A stretch of 57,968 nt of DNA from NCBI GenBank assembly GCA_024234975.1, contig JACKNH010000026.1, forward strand, positions 1 to 57,968, written 5' to 3'. The notes beneath the pieces were generated by a model. That model ran no database searches. It had not been told where the DNA came from and saw only the letters and a program-made list of their open reading frames with translations. The position numbers were made by a program, and so were the translations under genes. Positions 42,825 to 51,639 of the stretch are shown piece by piece (positions within the stretch are counted from its first letter, which is position 1; each line of letters begins with the position of its first letter). The DNA comes from Gammaproteobacteria bacterium (GTDB taxonomy: Bacteria; Pseudomonadota; Gammaproteobacteria; Ga0077536).

Positions 42825-44174
42825 ATGGTGAAACCCGCGGTTGAAGTTGACGCCACCCCCTGGCCCGCCCCGCGGCGCGGCTGGATTCTCGCCCTGCTGC
42901 TCGCATTGGCATCCATCGCCTCGCAATTCGATCGCACCGTCATCAACCTGACGGTGGAGCCGCTGAAAGAAGCCTTCGCGCTGAACGATACCCAGTTCGG
43001 CATGTTGCAGGGCGTCGCGTTCGGCATCTTCTATACCGTGGCCTGCATTCCCATCGGGCGTCTTGCGGACCGCTACCAGCGCCGCATCGTGCTCGCGATA
43101 AGTCTGTTCTTCTTCAGCCTGTTCTCCATGGGGTCCGGGCTGACCCGGAATTATCTGCAACTGTTTCTGACCCGCGTCGGTGTGGGCGTCGGTGAAGCCA
43201 GCGTGACGCCGGCCGGGCTGTCCATGTTGAGTGATCATTTTCCGCCCGAGCGGCTGGGACGCCCCATCGGCGCGTTCCTGATGAGCGCGCCGGTAGGCCA
43301 GGGCCTGGCGTTCATCTTCGGCGGCGCATTGATCCAATGGCTGACCACCTCCGGCGTGCTGCAATCAGTTCCGATGTTGTCAGGGCTCGCACCGTGGCAG
43401 GCTGCGTTTATCGTCATCGGCTTCCCCGGCTTGCTGCTGGTGCCGGCATTTCTGTTGTTCAAGGAACCGGTAAGACGCGGACCGGGTGGCAACGCGCCGC
43501 TGTCGCTGGCCGAGATGGGTACGATTCTGCGCCGCCGTGCCCGCGCGCTCATTCCGATGTTCGCCGGGTTCTCGATGGTGACGTTGGTGTCCTATGCCTA
43601 CTTCATCTGGACGCCCGCGTTCATGCAGCGCACTTACGGCTTGAACCCCGCCGAGGTCGGCCTTGGCTTTGGTCTGGTCGTGATGACGTTCGGGACCGCG
43701 GGCGCATTCTTCGGCGGCTGGATGAGCGACCGCCTGTCCGCCCGTGGATACCTTGACGCACCGCTTCGTGTGGCTGCGTTTGGCTTCATTGGCTGTGGCC
43801 TGTTCGGTGGCCTGGCGACGCTGATGCCCAGTGCGCCGTTAGCGCTGCTGTTTCTTGCGCCAGCGATTTTCCTGAGCAATACACCGTATGCCTGCGCGGG
43901 CACTTCGATTCAGTTGATCACGCCAAATCGCGCACGCGGTCAGGTCACGGCGATTTACATTACGCTGATCACACTGGTAGGGCTTGGTGTTGGTCCGACG
44001 GTCGTCGGCTTGATGACTGACCATATTTTCAAGGATCCGGCGGACATCCGCTATTCGCTCGCGCTGGTCGTCGCCCTGCCCGCGCCGGTCATGTTCGTGC
44101 TGTTGATGACAGCGTTGCGTCCTTACCGTGAAATCCGCCAACAATTGCAGGCGGAAGCCGGCAGCAACGACTGA
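42825..44174 (+). CDS. Major facilitator superfamily transporter (spinster-like)
   Basis: 449 residues with 12 membrane segments. The MFS loop motif GRLADRYQRRIVLAI is clear after segment 2, and GVGVGEASVTPAGLSMLSDH after segment 4 fits the spinster-like subfamily often found in catabolic loci. Start ATG 42825 is preceded by GGAG; an ATG nine codons upstream lacks a ribosome site. It probably imports or exports the organic acid or terpenoid handled by neighbouring enzymes; the substrate is not evident. Confidence 0.9.
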   Translation: MVKPAVEVDATPWPAPRRGWILALLLALASIASQFDRTVINLTVEPLKEAFALNDTQFGMLQGVAFGIFYTVACIPIGRLADRYQRRIVLAISLFFFSLFSMGSGLTRNYLQLFLTRVGVGVGEASVTPAGLSMLSDHFPPERLGRPIGAFLMSAPVGQGLAFIFGGALIQWLTTSGVLQSVPMLSGLAPWQAAFIVIGFPGLLLVPAFLLFKEPVRRGPGGNAPLSLAEMGTILRRRARALIPMFAGFSMVTLVSYAYFIWTPAFMQRTYGLNPAEVGLGFGLVVMTFGTAGAFFGGWMSDRLSARGYLDAPLRVAAFGFIGCGLFGGLATLMPSAPLALLFLAPAIFLSNTPYACAGTSIQLITPNRARGQVTAIYITLITLVGLGVGPTVVGLMTDHIFKDPADIRYSLALVVALPAPVMFVLLMTALRPYREIRQQLQAEAGSND

Positions 44175-44238
44175 TCCCGGCGCCAACGTTCGAAGACCTA
44201 GTATTTATCCATGACTCAACCATCAGGAATATTTGTAA

Positions 44239-45183
44239 ATGGCAAAGCAATCTCTGAGACAACTGCTGACTGAAACCGACCAATGCATCGTCGCACCTTG
44301 CGTGTACGACTGCGCCTCGGCTCGTGCGGTGGAAATGGTCGGCTTCAAGGCGATGATGCTGAGCGGCGGTGAAGTTTCCGTCGCGATGAACGGCGTCATC
44401 GATTACGGCTTCAGCAATCTGACCGATCTGGAATGGATCACCAGCCGCATCACCCAGACCTCACCGCTGCCGCTGGCCGCAGACATCGAAGATGGCTTCG
44501 GCGGCCCGCTGGCGGTCTATCGCTCCGCCAAGCGAATGGCCATGGCCGGCGCCACGGCGCTGCAACTGGAGGATTCCAGCGATATGGAGGAATCCACCAA
44601 ATTGCTGCCGCGTGAACAGTACTACGCCAAGGTGCGCGCAGCGCTGGCCGCGCTGGAAGGCACCGATTGCATTCTCATCGCCCGCACCAATGCCGACCCC
44701 AAAACCGAACTCGACGAAGGCATCGAACGCTGCCGCAAAGCCGTTGAGCTGGGTGCGCAGATGACGACCGTGGTCAAACTCAATAACCTGGCGGATGCCA
44801 CCTATGTCGCCAAGCGCGTGCCGGGCTGGAAGATGTATCCGGACGTCATGGGCAGCAATGGTGTGGCGGAAGTCACCGTGGAAGATGTGTTCCCGCTGGG
44901 CTTCAACTTCGTCACCATGCACTACACGTTGAAGGCCGCGATGGACGGCATGCTCGAACACGGCATCCATAACTTCAAACAGCAGGGCAGCCTGTATACC
45001 TGCGACAAGAAGGACGCCACCGGTATCATGGGCTGCAGCGCGTCACCGTTGTTCGACCCGCAGGGCTACATGGCGCTGGAAGGACGCTTCAGCGGCAAAG
45101 ACAAGGAATACACCATTGTCGGCAACGAAGTTGAAGCGTACCCGGAAGGCTTTGTGAAGACGCCGATCACCGACCGCTTCTGA
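44239..45183 (+). CDS. Isocitrate lyase/PEP mutase superfamily protein
   Basis: 314 residues with a TIM barrel of the ICL/PEPM superfamily: APCVYDCASARAVEMVGFKA, the metal site LAADIEDGFGG, and IARTNADPKTELDEGIERC. The gating loop that in isocitrate and methylisocitrate lyases holds K-(K/R)-C-G-H reads LQLEDSSDMEESTKLLPREQ here, without the catalytic Cys. It should therefore be a decarboxylase, hydrolase or lyase of another 2-hydroxy or 2-oxo acid. AGGAA ribosome site before ATG 44239. It sits between the MFS carrier and an exported propeller-like protein. Confidence 0.88.
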   Translation: MAKQSLRQLLTETDQCIVAPCVYDCASARAVEMVGFKAMMLSGGEVSVAMNGVIDYGFSNLTDLEWITSRITQTSPLPLAADIEDGFGGPLAVYRSAKRMAMAGATALQLEDSSDMEESTKLLPREQYYAKVRAALAALEGTDCILIARTNADPKTELDEGIERCRKAVELGAQMTTVVKLNNLADATYVAKRVPGWKMYPDVMGSNGVAEVTVEDVFPLGFNFVTMHYTLKAAMDGMLEHGIHNFKQQGSLYTCDKKDATGIMGCSASPLFDPQGYMALEGRFSGKDKEYTIVGNEVEAYPEGFVKTPITDRF

Positions 45184-45203
45184 AACCACGCCACACGCAT
45201 CAC

Positions 45204-46292
45204 ATGCGTCGACTGACCTGCCCGCTGGCTTTGCTGCTATTGGCAGTCATCAATACAGCACAGCCAGCGGATAACCGTCCTGGCTGCGGCGCCCAGGGCG
45301 CGCTGGAATTCATTTGCGGTGTCAGCCCTGCCGAAGACAGTGTGGCAATAGACGATTCACCGTGGCTGTTGGTCAGCGGCATGGGGTTCGGCGGCGCGGG
45401 CACCCTCAAACGCATCGATTTGCGTACACAGGAAGTCACCGTCGCATTCCCTGCGGGTGATGCAGGAGTCGCACCCGACACCCGCCATTATCCGGACTGT
45501 CCGGGTCCGCCCTCGCCGGCAGACTTCTCCACGGTTGGCCTTGCTACCACTACGGCGGACGATGGCGCCCGACTGCTGTACGCTGCCAACGATGGCGGCC
45601 GTGCGGCGGTGGAAGTTTTCGAACTCGAAGTGACAGCAATGGCCCCGCGATTGACCTGGGTCGGCTGTATCGAACTGCCGGGCACCAATCCGAATGCGGT
45701 CACCGCACTGGAAGATCGCGCGATGGCGATAGTCAGCATGGACGACGGTGGGCCGGATCGCATGGCTCGCCACGTTGCGGGCGATCCGACCGGATCGGCA
45801 TTTGTCTGGACGCCGGACAGCGGACTGCGCAAGCTGGACTCGCTGATATTGCGTGGCGGCAATGGCGTTGCCGCTTCGCCGGATCAGCAAACGCTCTACA
45901 TCAGTGCCTGGTCCGGGGGTGAAATCGTCGTAGCAGACCGCGACGGCAAAGCGCCACCGCTTTCCATCTCCCTGGATTTCCTGCCGGACAATCTCAAGTG
46001 GACGGCCGACGGCGAATTGCTGGTGGCGGGGCAGCGACCACCGGTCGCGCGGATTGCCAATTGCACCGGCAACCCATGTCCCGCGGATTGGTTGATCGCC
46101 AGAATCGATCCGGTCAGTGGTTCAGCCGTGATTGTCTGGGAGAGTTACGGGACGCCGCTGGTCAACTATGCGACCGGCGCAACGGAAGTCGGCGGCCAGC
46201 TATACCTCACCACGCGTGGAGAGCGCAGCATCGCTCACGTCCCGTTGGCTGGATTGAAGTTCTACAACGCTTCGACGACTGACCCGCCGTAG
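45204..46292 (+). CDS. Exported beta-propeller-like (SMP-30/paraoxonase-like) protein
   Basis: 362 residues with a Sec signal peptide (about 1-22, LALLLLAVINTAQPA). Repeating blades such as RLLYAANDGGRAAVEVFELE, GVAASPDQQTLYISAWSGGE and LKWTADGELLVAGQRPP are typical of six-bladed lactonase/arylesterase propellers. Conserved Asn and Asp in NPNAVTALEDRAM and GGNGVAASPD could bind calcium. Periplasmic hydrolase or binding protein; the substrate is unknown. It follows the ICL-like gene by 20 bases, probably co-transcribed. Confidence 0.75.
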   Translation: MRRLTCPLALLLLAVINTAQPADNRPGCGAQGALEFICGVSPAEDSVAIDDSPWLLVSGMGFGGAGTLKRIDLRTQEVTVAFPAGDAGVAPDTRHYPDCPGPPSPADFSTVGLATTTADDGARLLYAANDGGRAAVEVFELEVTAMAPRLTWVGCIELPGTNPNAVTALEDRAMAIVSMDDGGPDRMARHVAGDPTGSAFVWTPDSGLRKLDSLILRGGNGVAASPDQQTLYISAWSGGEIVVADRDGKAPPLSISLDFLPDNLKWTADGELLVAGQRPPVARIANCTGNPCPADWLIARIDPVSGSAVIVWESYGTPLVNYATGATEVGGQLYLTTRGERSIAHVPLAGLKFYNASTTDPP

Positions 46293-46319
46293 CGCTGCAG
46301 AATCCCGGCAAGTTGCGGA

Positions 46320-47621
46320 TTACGCCGCCGGCTTCGCGCCCGGCGCAATGGTTGGCGGAGAATCGTTCAAGGCATCGCGCGCAAAGCCCGCAGCCGCCTT
46401 GTAACGCGCCATGAATTCCTCGACTTCCGCCGCCGGTATCACGTCATTGATATCGTCAAACACGCCACCGCAGCGTTCATCCACCGTTCCCAGAATGCCG
46501 AACGGGCCGGCGCCACGGTTGCGCAGAATCAGCGCGGAAATGTCCTTGCACAGCTTGTCGTTGTACGCGTCCAGCGCCGCCGGCGTCACGCCATGTTGCA
46601 CGATGGCCGCGCCCATCACCCGTGCGTCGACAATCGCCTGGCTCGCGCCATTGGAGCCCACCGGATACATCACGTGGGCGGCATCACCCAGCAAAGCGAC
46701 ATTGCCATCAACCCAGGTATCCACCGGATCGCGATCGATCATCGGATATTCGAAGATCTCGTCCGTGCCACGAATCAGTTCCGGAACATTGCACCAGTCG
46801 AAGTTCCAGTCCTGGAAATGTTCGATGAAGTCTTCGACATTCACCCGCTTGTTCCAGTCGCCACGTGCCCAGCCTTCGGAATTGTCGACAGTGATTTCGG
46901 CGATCCAGTTGATTGTTGCAAAGCCGGTATCAGCGTCAGGCTGCGAAATCGGATAGAACACGAAGCGGTGGTTCAGTGAGCCAAGACCGACAAACGACGC
47001 ACCACTGCGAATCGGCACGCCAGGACTGGCGCCACGCCACATGATGGCGCCGCCCCAGCGGATGGGCGGCTGCATGGGATGCATCTGCGCCCGCACAGCT
47101 GAATGCAGACCATCAGCGGCGATCAGCAGCTGGCCGTCGATCTTCAGATCCTGACCATCGTGGGTTTTGACCAGCGCGGTGACGCCACTGCCATCAGGTG
47201 CATTGCGATAACCCACCACCCGGTGCCCCAGGCGCACTGCGTCCGGTCCCAGCCGCGCTATCACCGCGTCATACAGCATCATCTGCAACTGCCCGCGGTG
47301 CACCGAGTATTGCGGCCACTGGTAACCTGCCAACAGTCCACGCGGTTCGGAGTACACATCATTGCCGTTGCGGCCGACCAGCGCCCACTCGCGTGACTGG
47401 ATACCGATGGTATCCATGACGGACGCATCAAAGCCAAGGTCGTAGAGTTCGCGCACCGCATTGGGCTGCAGATTGATGCCCAGACCGAATGGTTTCAGGT
47501 CCGCCACCGCCTCCAGCACGATGCACCGCACCCCGATCTGGTGCAGCGTCAATGCCAAGGCCATGCCGCCTATGCCGCCGCCCGCGATAAGCACGGCGGC
47601 GCTGTCGTTTGAACGCGTCAT
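46320..47621 (-). CDS. FAD-dependent aromatic-type monooxygenase
   Basis: 433 residues of the class A flavin monooxygenase family: GGGIGGMALALTLHQIG at the N-terminus, then the second FAD motif LLGDAAHVMYPVGSNGASQA. It resembles PhzS/salicylate-hydroxylase-type flavin-dependent oxidoreductases. Start ATG 47621 follows a strong GAGGGG site; the frame is open 27 codons upstream but that part has no family likeness. It presumably hydroxylates a ring or similar substrate in the surrounding catabolic set. Confidence 0.9.
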   Translation of the reverse strand: MTRSNDSAAVLIAGGGIGGMALALTLHQIGVRCIVLEAVADLKPFGLGINLQPNAVRELYDLGFDASVMDTIGIQSREWALVGRNGNDVYSEPRGLLAGYQWPQYSVHRGQLQMMLYDAVIARLGPDAVRLGHRVVGYRNAPDGSGVTALVKTHDGQDLKIDGQLLIAADGLHSAVRAQMHPMQPPIRWGGAIMWRGASPGVPIRSGASFVGLGSLNHRFVFYPISQPDADTGFATINWIAEITVDNSEGWARGDWNKRVNVEDFIEHFQDWNFDWCNVPELIRGTDEIFEYPMIDRDPVDTWVDGNVALLGDAAHVMYPVGSNGASQAIVDARVMGAAIVQHGVTPAALDAYNDKLCKDISALILRNRGAGPFGILGTVDERCGGVFDDINDVIPAAEVEEFMARYKAAAGFARDALNDSPPTIAPGAKPAA

Positions 47622-47762
47622 TGTCCCCTCGATACGTGTCTTAAGTAAAAATCGTCCGCAGCGCGGACCAGGATACCGGCAGCCTGTCGGCGGCAACCGC
47701 AACGCTTATAGGTGTGATGTCACTGCAGGTGCGTGCGCTGCCGCCGTGGCGTCAGGTATCCG

Positions 47763-48677
47763 TCAATCGTGCTTGTCTGCCAGCTGCTCCAGGTAAACGT
47801 GGATTTCAGTATTGTCCGCCTGACCGCCCAGTGCCTTTTCAGCCTCGTCGTACAGCGCGGAAATCGCATCGACGAAGATGTTCTTCTCCTGTACCGAATG
47901 CACCAACGCTTTGGCAAAGCGCAAATCCTTTGCCATCAGGCCCAGGAAAAACCCGGAGGTGAATTCCCGCGGCAGGATGAACGTCGGAAACTTGTGCTCG
48001 CTGCTGTTGCTGCGACCCGTCGAGGCATTGATGATATCAACCATCACTTTCGGATCCAGACCGAACCGCTGCCCGGCAACCACTGCTTCAGAGGTAATTG
48101 CCAGCGTGGTGGCCGACAAAAAATTGTTGATGGCTTTCATCGCGTGACCGCTGCCGGAAGCGCCGGTTTCAAACACCTTGCCAAGGTGCGCAAGCAGCGG
48201 TTTGCAGGCTGCAATGGCCGCGCTGTCGCCGCCTGCCATGATGGCGAGGCCGCCGGACACCGCTTTGACGACACCGCCGGAAACCGGCGCATCAACCAGC
48301 GGAAACCCCGCATCGGCGAGTTCACGGGCCAACCCCAGTGTATCCACCGGCGAGCAGGAACTCATATCCACCAGCGCCGTGCCCGGTTTCAGACCACTGA
48401 CCACACCGCCTTCATCCAGCAATACCCGGCGGACGATTTTACCTTCCGGCAACATGGTGATGACGACATCTGCAGCAGCGCCGAGCGCCCGCAGATCAGC
48501 TGCCGCCTTGCCACCGCTCTGGGCACAGAATTTCTTCACTGCATCGGCGTTGAGATCGTGGACCACCAACTGGTAGCCAGCCGCGGCCAGCCTGCCGGCC
48601 ATGGGATAGCCCATGTTGCCCAGACCGACAAAACCAACGGTAGCCGGCGGCAGAATCGGAGTTGCTGAATTACTCAT
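47763..48677 (-). CDS. 3-hydroxyisobutyrate dehydrogenase-family oxidoreductase
   Basis: 304 residues. Rossmann motif VGFVGLGNMGYPMAGRLAAA, substrate signature DAPVSGGVVKAVSGGLAIMA, and the catalytic Lys in GSGHAMKAINNFLSA. The family reduces or oxidises beta-hydroxy acids such as 3-hydroxyisobutyrate or tartronate semialdehyde. It is downstream of the CMD gene on the same strand (28-base gap) and upstream of the monooxygenase, so the three form a likely operon. Confidence 0.92.
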   Translation of the reverse strand: MSNSATPILPPATVGFVGLGNMGYPMAGRLAAAGYQLVVHDLNADAVKKFCAQSGGKAAADLRALGAAADVVITMLPEGKIVRRVLLDEGGVVSGLKPGTALVDMSSCSPVDTLGLARELADAGFPLVDAPVSGGVVKAVSGGLAIMAGGDSAAIAACKPLLAHLGKVFETGASGSGHAMKAINNFLSATTLAITSEAVVAGQRFGLDPKVMVDIINASTGRSNSSEHKFPTFILPREFTSGFFLGLMAKDLRFAKALVHSVQEKNIFVDAISALYDEAEKALGGQADNTEIHVYLEQLADKHD

Positions 48678-48705
48678 AATTTCGGGTCACCACTGAGCGA
48701 CTGGA

Positions 48706-49176
48706 TCAAGCGGGCTTTTTTGTCGGGCTGCGTCGGGCTGCGGTCTTCTTTGCCGCCTTCTTCGCTGCCTTCTTGGCCGCGGCCTGTTCGGCATCCCATT
48801 CGGCGATGACCGGGTTGGCGGCGCGGAAGCTATCGACTGCGCCCGGCACACCGCAGTAAATCGCCGCATGCAGAAACACTTCGGCGATTTCATCATTGGA
48901 CAGACCGTTGTTCTTCGCGCCACGCGTATGTGCCACGACTTCATGCGTGCGGCCAAGTGCGGTCAACATCGCCAGATTGATCAGGCTGCGATCACGTCGG
49001 CTCAGCGCCTTGCCACCCCACGCGCTGCCCCAGCAGTACTCGTTCAACAGGTCCTGCAAGCCCTTGTTGAAAGCATTGCGGTTGTTGAGCGCCGCCTGGA
49101 CATATTTCTCACCCAGCACCTCGGTACGAATCTTCAGACCTTTTTTACGCAACGCTTCGCGTGAATCACTTGACAT
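48706..49176 (-). CDS. Carboxymuconolactone decarboxylase-family protein with basic tail
   Basis: 156 residues. The CMD core (about 20-125) includes EYCWGSAWGGKALSRRDRSL, GRTHEVVAHTRGAKNNGLS and HAAIYCGVPGAVDSFRAA, like PcaC-type decarboxylases of ring cleavage. The last 25 residues are a Lys/Ala tail (QAAAKKAAKKAAKKTAARR) resembling histone H1-like proteins, unusual for the family. First gene of the minus-strand trio with the HIBADH and monooxygenase genes. Decarboxylase or peroxidase-like role not decided by sequence. Confidence 0.9.
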   Translation of the reverse strand: MSSDSREALRKKGLKIRTEVLGEKYVQAALNNRNAFNKGLQDLLNEYCWGSAWGGKALSRRDRSLINLAMLTALGRTHEVVAHTRGAKNNGLSNDEIAEVFLHAAIYCGVPGAVDSFRAANPVIAEWDAEQAAAKKAAKKAAKKTAARRSPTKKPA

Positions 49177-49350
49177 CGGTTTTCTCCTGGAAAAGACGGG
49201 TCAGGCGCTTGGTGGGCGCAAATCAAAGCGGCGATCATACCCGAAATGGCCTCGCAGACGAGGCCCGGCGCATGGCCGCGGGATGGTTTGCCAGCAGCGC
49301 CCGCGCGCGCTACGCTCGCGCCGGATTATCTACAGCCAGGAGAATTGGCC

Positions 49351-50106
49351 ATGAAACCGGATCTCTCCGGACAGTACATCCTGATCACCGGCGCCGGCCG
49401 CGGGCTGGGCGAGCACCTCGCCCACCATCTCGCGGGCTGCGGCGCCAGCGTCGGCGTGGCGGATATCGACAAGACCAACGCCGAGTCGGTCGCCGCGGCA
49501 ATCCGGGCCAACGGGGGCCAGGCATTCGCGTATGGCGGCGACGTCTCGGACCAGGCCACATTCCTCGGCATGGCCGACGATTTCGCCACCAGGGGTGGGC
49601 GCATCGACGTCATCGTCAACAACGCCATGCTGCTGCATTACTGTCCCGTGGAGCAGGTGGAGGATGGCCGCCTGACCGCGATGATGAACGTCGGCATCAA
49701 AGCGCCCTTCTGGGCTGCGCAGGCGTTGCTAAAGCATATGGACAAGGCGCGTGGCGCCAGCATGATCAACATGTCGTCACCGGTCGCCCACCGCGGATAT
49801 CCGAATACATCGGCTTATAGCGCGGTCAAAGGCGCCGTCACCACACTGACCAAAGTACTTGGCGCTGAACTGGGTCCGCAGGGCATACGCGTCAATGCCG
49901 TTTCCCCTGCCTCGGTCCCGACACCCGGTGCGATGGGACTGAATACCCGCGAGGTCTACGAGAAACGCGCGACAACGATACCGCTACGGCGCATCGGTAC
50001 CTACGAAGACAACTCCAACGCCGTCGCCTTCCTGCTGTCACCTGAGGCTTCGTTCTTCAACGGCGAAGTGCTCAACGTCGATGGTGGCGTTGCCGCGTCG
50101 GCATAA
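49351..50106 (+). CDS. Short-chain dehydrogenase/reductase
   Basis: 251 residues of a classical SDR: cofactor motif TGAGRGLGEHLA, NNAMLLHYCPVE in place of the usual NNAG, catalytic Ser in INMSSPVAHRG, and Tyr/Lys in YSAVKGA. The C-terminus ends with FFNGEVLNVDGGVAASA, typical of FabG-like enzymes. Start ATG 49351 follows CCAGGAG; upstream in-frame codons are rejected. It diverges from the CMD gene over 174 bases. Confidence 0.93.
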   Translation: MKPDLSGQYILITGAGRGLGEHLAHHLAGCGASVGVADIDKTNAESVAAAIRANGGQAFAYGGDVSDQATFLGMADDFATRGGRIDVIVNNAMLLHYCPVEQVEDGRLTAMMNVGIKAPFWAAQALLKHMDKARGASMINMSSPVAHRGYPNTSAYSAVKGAVTTLTKVLGAELGPQGIRVNAVSPASVPTPGAMGLNTREVYEKRATTIPLRRIGTYEDNSNAVAFLLSPEASFFNGEVLNVDGGVAASA

Positions 50107-50188
50107 AGTTGCCTGGATGACATCCCTGCCGGCCTATCGGCCGGCGGAATGGTCCAACTGACAGTTCAAGTGCGCCACCGACGCTAAG

Positions 50189-50297
50189 GGCTGAGAGGGC
50201 CTGTGTGTATCAAGGACCGTGCGAGGCAGGAAGCCGAGCCCGAGCCTACAGGGAAGTATTCACGGCGAGTCCTTGATATACACAGGCCCTCTCAGCC
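50189..50297. repeat. Long inverted repeat (two 29-base arms, 51-base centre)
   Basis: Arms 50189-50217 and 50269-50297 are complementary with a single mismatch (G/A at position 18 of the 28-base core). The centre contains CCGTG (50217-50221) facing CACGG (50261-50265), which would extend the structure inward. As RNA it would be a very stable rod with a branched head. It lies between the convergent SDR and hydrolase genes and resembles dispersed structured repeats of gammaproteobacteria; there are no open frames or transposase. Confidence 0.75.
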
Positions 50298-50334
50298 TGC
50301 GCACGAAATCAGGTAAGCGATTCTGCCTGCGTCG

Positions 50335-51525
50335 TTACAGGCAGCTATACAACGCATCAATCAACCGCGCCGCACGTGGACCGTTGGTACCCACCGCATG
50401 CATCTTGTTGCAGCAATAGGAAAAGCCGATACCTGCGTCCGGATCGCAGAAGCCGATTGAGCCACCAATGCCATGGTGGCCGAAACTGCGCATATTCGGG
50501 CCCATGTATACGGCTTCCGGCGTATTCAATAACACGCCCAGCGCCTGGTGATATGGCCGATCCTGCAGTTGTTCCATCTGATTGTGTTGCTCGGTGATCA
50601 TCGCTTCGATGCTGTCCTTGCGCATCACCCGCACGCCATCGAGTTCGCCGCCGTTACCGAGCGCGCCGTAGATTCGTGCGACGCCACGGGCATTACCATG
50701 ACCATTGCCACTGGCAATCTCCGCTGTCTTCCAGATGCTGCTGTTCATGGTCACCGCCCACGGCTCCAGCGGATTCTGCTTGAACGCCAGCGCGCGCAAT
50801 GTCGTCTGGTCGTCGGCGTCCTTGGCGGCGAACAGGCGTGCATTCATGTTGGGCATGACCTCCGCCACCAGGCCTTGCTCCTTTGCACCCATGCGACCGA
50901 TGTAGTATTCCGCCCCCAACGGCGCGGTGACTTCACTGCGCAGGAAGGGTCCCACCGTCACGCCGGTGACCCGCCGCATCAATTCGCCCAGCAGATAGCC
51001 CTGGTGATGGACGTGATAGGCCGCCTTGGTGCCGATTTCCCACAGCGGCTCCTGCTCTTCCAGAGCGTGGATCATCGCTTCACGATCGAACATCGCTCCC
51101 GGCCACAGCGGATTGGTGGTCAGAACCGGGATGGCGGCGGTATGGTCGAGGAAATGGCGGACGAGCGTCTTCTCCTTGCCGTTCTGGCCGTATTCCGGCC
51201 AGTACTTGATGACCGGGTCGTCCGGTGAGATCAGGCCGCGGTCGATCAACATGTTGAAGCAGATGGCGGTAATGCCTTTGGCCACCGACATCATGCACAC
51301 CAGTGTGGAGGCTTCCCACGGTTCGGCGAGCGACGAATTGCGCCAGCCACCCCAGAGGTCGACCACCGATCGGCCATTGATCATGACGCTGACCGCCGCC
51401 CCAACCTCATCCTCGACGCGGAAATTCTCCGCAAATGCATCCGCAACCGCCTGGAAGGCCGGGTCGAATGCACCGTTGAGCGGATACTGCCCATCGCGGG
51501 CGGTCAACGTTTCCTGCAGATTCAT
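50335..51525 (-). CDS. Serine hydrolase, beta-lactamase (class C)/EstB-like fold
   Basis: 396 residues without a signal peptide, so cytoplasmic. The nucleophile motif S-x-x-K is SVAK (in CMMSVAKGITAICFN), the catalytic Tyr is probably in AYHVHHQGYLLGE, and the third motif position reads HHGIGGSIGF. It resembles EstB-type esterases and promiscuous amidases. Start ATG 51525 has a GGAG site; the preceding TTG is not needed. Divergent from the GMC oxidoreductase gene over 114 bases. Confidence 0.9.
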   Translation of the reverse strand: MNLQETLTARDGQYPLNGAFDPAFQAVADAFAENFRVEDEVGAAVSVMINGRSVVDLWGGWRNSSLAEPWEASTLVCMMSVAKGITAICFNMLIDRGLISPDDPVIKYWPEYGQNGKEKTLVRHFLDHTAAIPVLTTNPLWPGAMFDREAMIHALEEQEPLWEIGTKAAYHVHHQGYLLGELMRRVTGVTVGPFLRSEVTAPLGAEYYIGRMGAKEQGLVAEVMPNMNARLFAAKDADDQTTLRALAFKQNPLEPWAVTMNSSIWKTAEIASGNGHGNARGVARIYGALGNGGELDGVRVMRKDSIEAMITEQHNQMEQLQDRPYHQALGVLLNTPEAVYMGPNMRSFGHHGIGGSIGFCDPDAGIGFSYCCNKMHAVGTNGPRAARLIDALYSCL

Positions 51526-51639
51526 CAATCACTCCTCGTGGGGCTGCGCCAGGTGCGAACGTTATCAGAGCACCGCGTGCGCGGCGACCTTTGGCTGCAG
51601 GCCTTCTACCGCGTTCGAGCGTTCGCATATACTCGCGCG

